The notes beneath the pieces are model-generated. The model had not been told where the DNA came from, ran no database searches, and saw only the letters and a list, made by a program, of their open reading frames with translations. Positions 19,834 to 26,192 of a stretch of DNA of 26,192 nt are shown here, piece by piece; position 1 is the first letter of the stretch; each line of letters starts with the position of its first letter. The translations under genes were made by a program, and so were the position numbers. The stretch is taken from assembly GCA_000226015.1 (NCBI GenBank), contig JH154974.1:92338-118529 (forward strand). Direction: 5' to 3'. This stretch comes from Mnemiopsis leidyi (taxonomy: Eukaryota > Ctenophora > Tentaculata > Lobata > Bolinopsidae).

Positions 19834-21235
19834 CGGTATTCTTTCAAACGACCAATTAACATTATCAAATTTAATGACAATATCATTATATCAAATTCAA
19901 TCATCACACTATGAGTCAGAGTATGACTAATTACATTAACAGGAACACAGTGCACCATGAACATGACCATAAAACATTTTCATTAACAATAACAGTGCAT
20001 GGTTCTTTTGATCTAATTCTATTTCAATTGTGCCTTTTTTCTAGAGTGATATAAGCGGATGAACTATTTTCATAAATATATGACTCTTCTAGACTTGAAG
20101 TGGCTCAAATGAATTGGCCGTTTATTCTAAAGGTTATTCAATTGAATTTGAAACGCAATCGTTTTTAATGGCTGTTTCCATATTATTGTAGATATGTCCA
20201 AGTCCGCGATTCTCGATCAACAAACTGTACATCAACATGTACCTGAAAACCTAACCAAGAGACAGCATGAGCCTAGCTTCGGCCTTGGCATTTGATCAAG
20301 TTCGATAATGAGACCATGTCTTCCCATAACTAATCAGAGAGCAGCATGAGCAAACCTCGACAACTGGATATCAGGTCAAATCTTGAACGGGACGTCCACG
20401 AACACTTTAACTTTGCTAGTCAAAAAAGATGCTTTTTTCTTGTGACGCCCAGCTTGGCAAATTGTAATACAAATATATATAAAGCCAAGTTTTTTTTCTT
20501 GTAATTATATTATTAGTCAAATAATTTTGGTTTTATACTTTCAAACTTTTTTGGCATAATATCAAACTTTTAATTGGTACTGCCAGCTCGCTTATCACTA
20601 TAAGACTAAACACTTAATTAGTTTGAATTTACATTTAGTTTCAAATTTACAATTTTGCCAAATTCATTACTCGATGAAACCACATAAATTTTTGACGGTG
20701 CATCAAAATTTTTATCTTCATGGTACGAATCAACATGAAACTCCAACTTAAATAGCTGTCATGTCTTCGATAAAATAGTCCGATTTTGTGTATCGAGTCG
20801 ATATGATTATTGGTGTATTGAAGTCTTACACCAGAAAATAGGATTTGGAAGTCACTTCAACTATAAAAATTAGATTTCACTCAGAACTGGGAGCCAGCAC
20901 GATCTACACTTTGCAGATTTGCCAAGATTAGATGATTTACCGTTCCTTTGTATTTTATTTGTTAAAGTTGAGCAGACAATAGTGAAATTTCGTTACAAGT
21001 ACTTCATTGTGTATGTAATTGTATCTCTTTATTGATACCACTCCACTCTGAGTTTGGACTTGAGCCAATGGAATCAATATAATGTTGGGTCATGGGTTAC
21101 TACCCATAATGTAGAACTGAAGTAGTCTATGACTAAATTCCCAAATTACTGCTATAGTTTAACTATTATTGCTATATTAGATTCAGACTATATTACGGTC
21201 GATTTACGATGGCTTTCCATTTTTCTATGAATTGA
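19834..21235. other. Intergenic, no gene recognised
   Basis: AT-rich sequence with no recognisable exon, RNA gene or repeat array on either strand. Confidence 0.4.
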
Positions 21236-21271
21236 GGTGAACTATTAACTTAAGGTGAACTATTAACTTAA
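21236..21271 (+). repeat. Perfect 2 x 18 bp tandem duplication
   Basis: GGTGAACTATTAACTTAA is present twice without a gap (21236-21253 and 21254-21271). No known element is attached. Confidence 0.85.
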
Positions 21272-21836
21272 GGTTAAATTAATAAGGCGTGAGTTACGTA
21301 ATACGTACTTACCTACGGTCATCACATATTTAGAAAGCAGGCTTTTTTAAATGTAGAGACAACACGTTAGAAAAGTCAATCTCAGATTGATGAATCACAA
21401 AGGTTTGCAAGACATGACATGACCTTTTCATACTCTAAAGAATCTAATTGTAGGCTTTCCCTTGTGTCAACAGTCGCATTAAGGCATATTATAAAAGACA
21501 GGAGAATATTACTTGATTGTTTGACCATTATGTTTTTCACAGCGCATTGTCGTTTTTGCTCTAAGTCATACTCCTTCTTCTAGTTTGGCTTCATACTTTG
21601 TCCAGCATGCATTGAGCAAAATTTTAAATCGAGATTTGGTTCCGCACACCTGCCCTTCATTTTAATATTGATTATAAGAGTTAGACACTTTTGTCGGTTT
21701 GAAGAAATCACGTGGTCGTGGTTTGAGATACACAACCCTCCAGGTAGGCAAGACATATTAATATTAATATGCTATAATTATATATGATAGTATTCCAATA
21801 CAAAACTGTATTTTTGATACTAACTTAATGGTGACA

Positions 21837-21960
21837 GCACTGTGTAGAAGTATAACACTTTCTATAATACTGTGTATAGCACTGTCTATAGCACTGTGTT
21901 ATATAGAACTAACGTAGTATAGCTCTGTATATATATATATAAAACTATGGTACTGTGTAT
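21837..21960 (+). repeat. Degenerate TA-rich repeat (TAGCACTGTGTATA-like)
   Basis: Variants of ATAGCACTGTGTATA and ATACTGTGTATA recur about seven times at irregular spacing, merging into an (AT)n run near 21929-21940. This is low-complexity sequence. Confidence 0.65.
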
Positions 21961-24900
21961 ACTTATAGTAGGTACAGTGGCGAGACGTAATGCAGCAGCC
22001 TAAACAGTTCATTCCGATGTGCAGCCTAAAAGTAAAGTTAAACATTACAGTTGGAGCTGTAGAAAACAATATGTTTGTGCTTGTGGTTCCAAAAAGTGGG
22101 CTACAAGTTATAATTACACTCAGTATAGTTGCAGAACTACACAGTTTTTATGTATCGTGTGTTGGTCTTGTCACTTTCTTTAAAAGTTTGACATAAGCTC
22201 TATGTTTTACTTTTAGTTTTACCCGGCGACAAGAACTGAGCTGTGGATGCCTTATAAATTTAATTTTAGCATTTGTAGTGCTGTACAGCTGTCATAATTC
22301 GCTATCCCCTTGCCATTAGTTTTAATTCTATATTTAAGATCTTAAACTCGATAATTTATCAAAACATTCGTATCTTCATCAGAACACAAGGAGATCATTA
22401 TACTTGTCTGTAGCTCCATCTATATTTGCTATCCAGAACCGATATATGTTAATAGTCAAATAGGACATGTCTCTGTCCTTTAGTTTCTTCCACCTGGCCT
22501 GCTATGGAGGCAAGGAGGTCCTGCTAATTACATTAAAGTCGTTGTCCTAGTCAAACAGACAAATAGAGATCCAGGTCGGTATATTCTTTTATTTACAAGT
22601 TTGCAAAACAAGGCTATAAATAACAAGTTATCCTGATATTGTAATTTTATATGATAGCTGTTCCACATGACTCTTAGAAAAGAAAAGATCCTCTTACAAT
22701 AAGGACTCAGCTATTTATAGTATTACCAGCCTTCTATCGCATATTATTATTTTACAGACTTCTAGCTCGAACTCATAGTAACATTTGAACCCGGACGTCA
22801 CACGTTACCGATAAGGAGTCTTCTCACCATCTCAGATATGTGGAAAGAAACTCCACCATCTCATTGTAATATTTTTGTAGACGCACCTGCTTTTCACAAG
22901 TCTCCATTATTTCTTATCTAATTAACCAACACACGATACTAAGGACACTTCCGTCCTCTGCATAATGAGGAGGATGGATGTGTGGATAGGGTCGGTCTAA
23001 AATTGGGACATGGGACCTTGCGTTATTGATTTCTTCGAGTTACTTTAGCTTCGTTTACCGATCAGTTACTGTTGGACGCAAGTTTATTTTTGTGTATATT
23101 ACATATATTCACGAATCAATTCCCAATTAGATTGCCTACCCATCTGTACGTCAACAGAGCGGTTTACATGCTGAATTAATGTAATTTTCTACGTCGATGA
23201 ACTGCAGTTAGTTAATTACATGTTTAACGACTGACAAGGAACTTCAGAAGTGTAAAGTGTCCTGGATGTCACGTGACCAATTAAACTTAATTTCAACAAC
23301 ATAATGCATGTTGGCAAGAAAAGCCTATTGCCCTATTATGACATTAAACAATTTAAATCGAGTTTAGAAGCTGTTTGTCGTGTACGTACGTGTATTTGTA
23401 TACCTACAACTAAAGCCGTGCTTTACCCGTCCTGGCACTGATAAGTCTTCAATTCGGCACACTCCATAACGTACTTTACGGAGCAGAGTCGCGGTGTGAA
23501 CAGTGAAGATATCATCCCCGACTCCGCGGTTGTATTTGTAGAGTGTCGTGTTACCGGAATTACGATTCTTTTACGTTCGGAGACTTTATTTTCAGAAGGA
23601 GGTTGTTTAACACTAGTAGTTCAACTTCAAACACCTATACTTGTACTTCTAGATCTGATAGTGATAACTTGACGGACGGACGTCAAATTTGTAGACATTT
23701 ATACTTTCGAGTCGCAACTTCGATATATTTTTGTGCTACCTAAACTACGGCAATTAGAGAGTTCGAGATTTTTTTCGATGGTTTCAAATTTCCATCATGA
23801 CAGAGGCTGGAGCTCTTTATCACATTCGTCATAGTTGGTAAACGGTTAGCTGCGTCTACTTAAAATTGACTCGTTTGTTGTTCTAGGCACTATAATTATA
23901 AGAACTGCCAGCTTGTTTATAATTAACCATTTATTTATGATTCTTTTGATTAATTCTAATTGCTCTATTCAATACTGCCCTAGCTCAATTTAACGTGGTA
24001 ATAAATAAATACTTATCAATTCTAATGTTAGCAATTGTACCTTGCACATTTAGATCCCATTGCCGGCAGAAACCGAAGGGATCGATTTTAAATTACTCCT
24101 CACATCAACAATCTCTGCCTCCTAATTATTCAACAAAGCATGCATTCCTCAAAACCGAGAACTTGCGAATCTTCACGATTTCACGACTAAGATTGAATAT
24201 TCATAAGTAACTGATTAATGTCTTCCATTGTTGGAACTTAGGTTATCCGATTCGCCGCAGCTTGATTATACCAAATTAATTTTCCGACAAGTCCCGTTGA
24301 AAACCATTTCAAAATTAAAGATCTTCTGTATTTGAACAGATTGCATTTTGATTACCGTTATCTAACCCTTAATAGTGTAACTGTAACAATACATATTAGA
24401 AAGTGAATACTTACTATGGCCCTTGAAACGGTGCCATTAAGCAGTGTCCCAAGTCTATGAACTAGTTCTACATTTCAACTTCAAGTCATGTTTTAGTTTT
24501 ACATCGTATACAGATACTCTATATGTCAACATAACCTCTGTTTAAACAAGGCAATTACACAGCAGTCTGGCATACATGATACAAACTTTAATATTGCAAT
24601 CCTTAAAGCCTCAAGTAGACCTGTCCGATGTATCTTTGGAACGAAAACAGAGTTTTATAGTTCTAGTATTAAATTCTTATACCTTTATACGATCACGTAC
24701 CAATTTGCAGCATTAGAAATAGAATAAATCATAAACAGTCATACTCATAGAACTAAAGGATCCGCCCTTCTTGACAAAACTACGATTTGAAGATTAGTTT
24801 AGCTCCAGAGCAAGACATTACAAGCACTGCTACTCAAGCTCCTTGCTATCACTATCAGAGCAGCCGTCTTATGTTTTACCGCGTATTCAACATTCATCCC

Positions 24901-25400
24901 ATTTCGCCGAAGAATCTCCGCTTCAGACCTCAGTCTAATATTTTGTGACTACAATAACGTGTTTTAATATTTGCAATTCTTGAAAACTTATGCAGCCGTA
25001 ATGGTATTTCAGAAACCAATCATGACTAAACTTCGTACATGGATGAATTCTCTTTCAGTAGCACTTCCCATTTTTCAGTATTATTTGCTACAGCAGACAG
25101 CCTGATATAGCTTTAAATTACCAGTACACACTGTGTATATACACTACACAATGCACAGTGCACGCCATATTGTTACACTTTTTTTGTTTCTGCAATGGTC
25201 ATTTCCTATGGAAGTTAAACTTTAAGTAGTACGATCGAATATTTTATTCAGGTAACCTGTAATTCATTAATTGAACGCAATTGCTGTTGCACTGGATGTT
25301 TTGTCCAAGCTAATACGCAATTAAATTAGTACAGACAGACATTATCCTAGACCACAGAAATACAAAACACCACCAGTCACCGAAGATTTGTGGATTAACG
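21961..25400. other. Intergenic region upstream of the thioredoxin gene
   Basis: About 3.4 kb without a recognisable exon on either strand. One spot, 22782-22792, carries a B-box-like GGGTTCAAATG on the minus strand, but no matching A box or SINE body was found. Distal control elements or an untranslated exon for the thioredoxin gene could lie here but are not visible. Confidence 0.4.
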
Positions 25401-25430
25401 AGGAATGCCAATACGTCGTTTTACCGTGCT

Positions 25431-25519
25431 CTATATAATGACTATCGTAAAAAATTCGCTTTTTCTTTGCACAAACTTCACTTTTTACATTCGTTTTTCT
25501 AGGTTTATGAGTTGTGACC
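25431..25519 (+). promoter_or_regulatory. Putative thioredoxin core promoter / 5' leader
   Basis: CTATATAATG at 25431-25440 is a TATA-box candidate about 85 bp before the start codon. A pyrimidine-rich run ending in TTTTTCTAG (AG at 25501-25502) could instead be the 3' end of a 5'UTR intron, which would place the promoter further away. An out-of-frame upstream ATG at 25507 would overlap the main start. The main ATG has a strong context, GACCATGG. Confidence 0.4.
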
Positions 25520-26030
25520 ATGGGCGAAGGAGTGAAAGCAATCAACACACACGAAGAATTCATTGCTATTTTGGCAACAAATCAAGACAAGTAAGTCAAT
25601 ATCATGGAGACCGAGTCGTCATATTTTCGTTATAGTTATATTTATATTGTCAGTTCAACTTAAGGTAAGTTTCGCTGTCGGTTGACTAGTTTCAGCTCAT
25701 CAAGTCAGGAAATTAATCATAGAGTTGCACTTTAAAGCGATGATCACATTCCAGTGCGCAAGCTCCTAGTCTACAATTAGATCTCAATACGTGTTAAACC
25801 AATAACCGTTTTAAGTTACCACAAGTTAAACTAATGCCTTTCATTGCTTTATAACGAGGGATCACACGAGATCATTAACTTGAAACAACCGTGAAGTAAA
25901 GTTAACAAACTAACTTAACAGATTGGTCGTCATTGATTTCTATGCGGCATGGTGTAAGCCCTGTAAAATGATCGCTCCGTCAGTGGAGCGCTGGAACGAG
26001 GAGTACAATGGGGAGGTTCTCTTTTTCAAG
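25520..26030 (+). CDS. TXN: Thioredoxin, first two coding exons (3' part outside the window)
   Basis: Exon 1 is 25520-25590 and exon 2 is 25922-26030, joined by a phase-2 intron (GTAAGT donor, TTAACAG acceptor). The 60 residues begin MGEGVKAINTHEEF and run through DKLVVIDFYAAWCKPCKMIA to the EVLFFK strand. This fits the N-terminal half of a ~105-residue cytosolic thioredoxin, a dithiol-disulfide reductase normally recycled by thioredoxin reductase. The active-site cysteines are residues 35 and 38, Trp34 precedes them, and Asp29 matches the buried Asp of the family. The active site is CKPC, not the usual CGPC. Exon 2 ends at AAG|GTGAGT, phase 0, and the junction is immediately duplicated in a tandem array. 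The remaining exons are not present. I see no signal or mitochondrial leader. Confidence 0.93.
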
Positions 26031-26192
26031 GTGAGTACAATGGGGAGGTTCTCTTTTCAAGGTGAGTACAATGGGGAGGTTCTCTTTTCAAGGTGAGTAC
26101 AATGGGAGGTTCTCTTTTCAAGGTGAGTACAATGGGAGGTTCTCTTTTCAAGGTGAGTACAATGGGAGTTCTTGAGTACATGGGAGTTCTCT
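26001..26192 (+). repeat. 30-32 bp tandem array duplicating the exon 2 splice donor, to the window end
   Basis: The first unit, 26001-26032, is the last 30 bp of thioredoxin exon 2 plus GT. It repeats about five more times as GAGTACAATGGGGAGGTTCT followed by CTTTTCAAGGT. Later copies lose a G (GGGG to GGG), and the final ones are truncated and scrambled. Each of the first five complete copies carries CAAG|GTGAGT, a strong donor. Progressive loss of single bases towards the sequence end is also what a collapsing consensus at a contig edge looks like. Confidence 0.9.

Noticed and set aside
22770-22840. Minus-strand tRNA/SINE head with a GGGTTCAAATG B box
   Set aside because: A convincing A box, stems and SINE body are missing; a B-box-like 11-mer alone is not enough.
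23543-24210. Two short plus-strand frames (66 and 71 codons)
   Set aside because: Length is within chance for this composition and neither shows a domain, signal peptide or splice support.

Overview
The window looks like AT-rich nuclear DNA of an invertebrate animal. The genes are split into short exons with GT..AG introns, there is a secreted protein built from one-exon CCP (sushi) modules, a tRNA-derived SINE with an A-rich tail, and several short inverted-repeat elements. Nothing bacterial is visible (no operons, no ribosome binding sites). I cannot place the phylum from sequence alone. The last ~190 bases are a decaying tandem repeat, which suggests a contig end.

Layout. Positions 1-1972 hold no convincing exon but contain a SINE fragment and two related foldback/MITE-like sequences. 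Positions 1973-6365 (minus strand) carry a secreted modular protein: signal peptide, galactose-binding-like domain, CCP, second galactose-binding-like domain, then five more CCPs. All its introns are phase 1. Its 3' end is uncertain. A ~710 bp spacer (6366-7075) separates it head-to-head from a 12-exon plus-strand gene (7076-13786) for a 487-residue coiled-coil protein; I joined its exons by reading phase, and every junction agrees. The largest intron of that gene (8700-11537) contains, on the opposite strand, an intronless F-box-like gene (8984-9814) and a 168-bp pogo/Tc1-style MITE. Positions 13787 to about 25400 look non-coding: an 11-copy minisatellite, a full-length SINE, a perfect 18-bp hairpin, small tandem repeats and long featureless stretches. 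A thioredoxin gene starts at 25520 on the plus strand; only its first two coding exons (60 residues) lie in the window, and its active site reads CKPC rather than CGPC.

The genes do not form an obvious pathway: one is extracellular, one probably cytoskeletal or scaffold-like, one probably a ubiquitin-ligase adaptor and one redox. The most unusual pattern is structural. Three tandem repeats, in three different genes, straddle splice junctions and therefore duplicate the splice site itself (3471-3514 donor, 7766-7963 acceptor, 26001-26192 donor). In each case using the non-consensus copies would shift the frame or bring in a stop codon. A fourth array (7151-7214) begins 13 bp after a donor.
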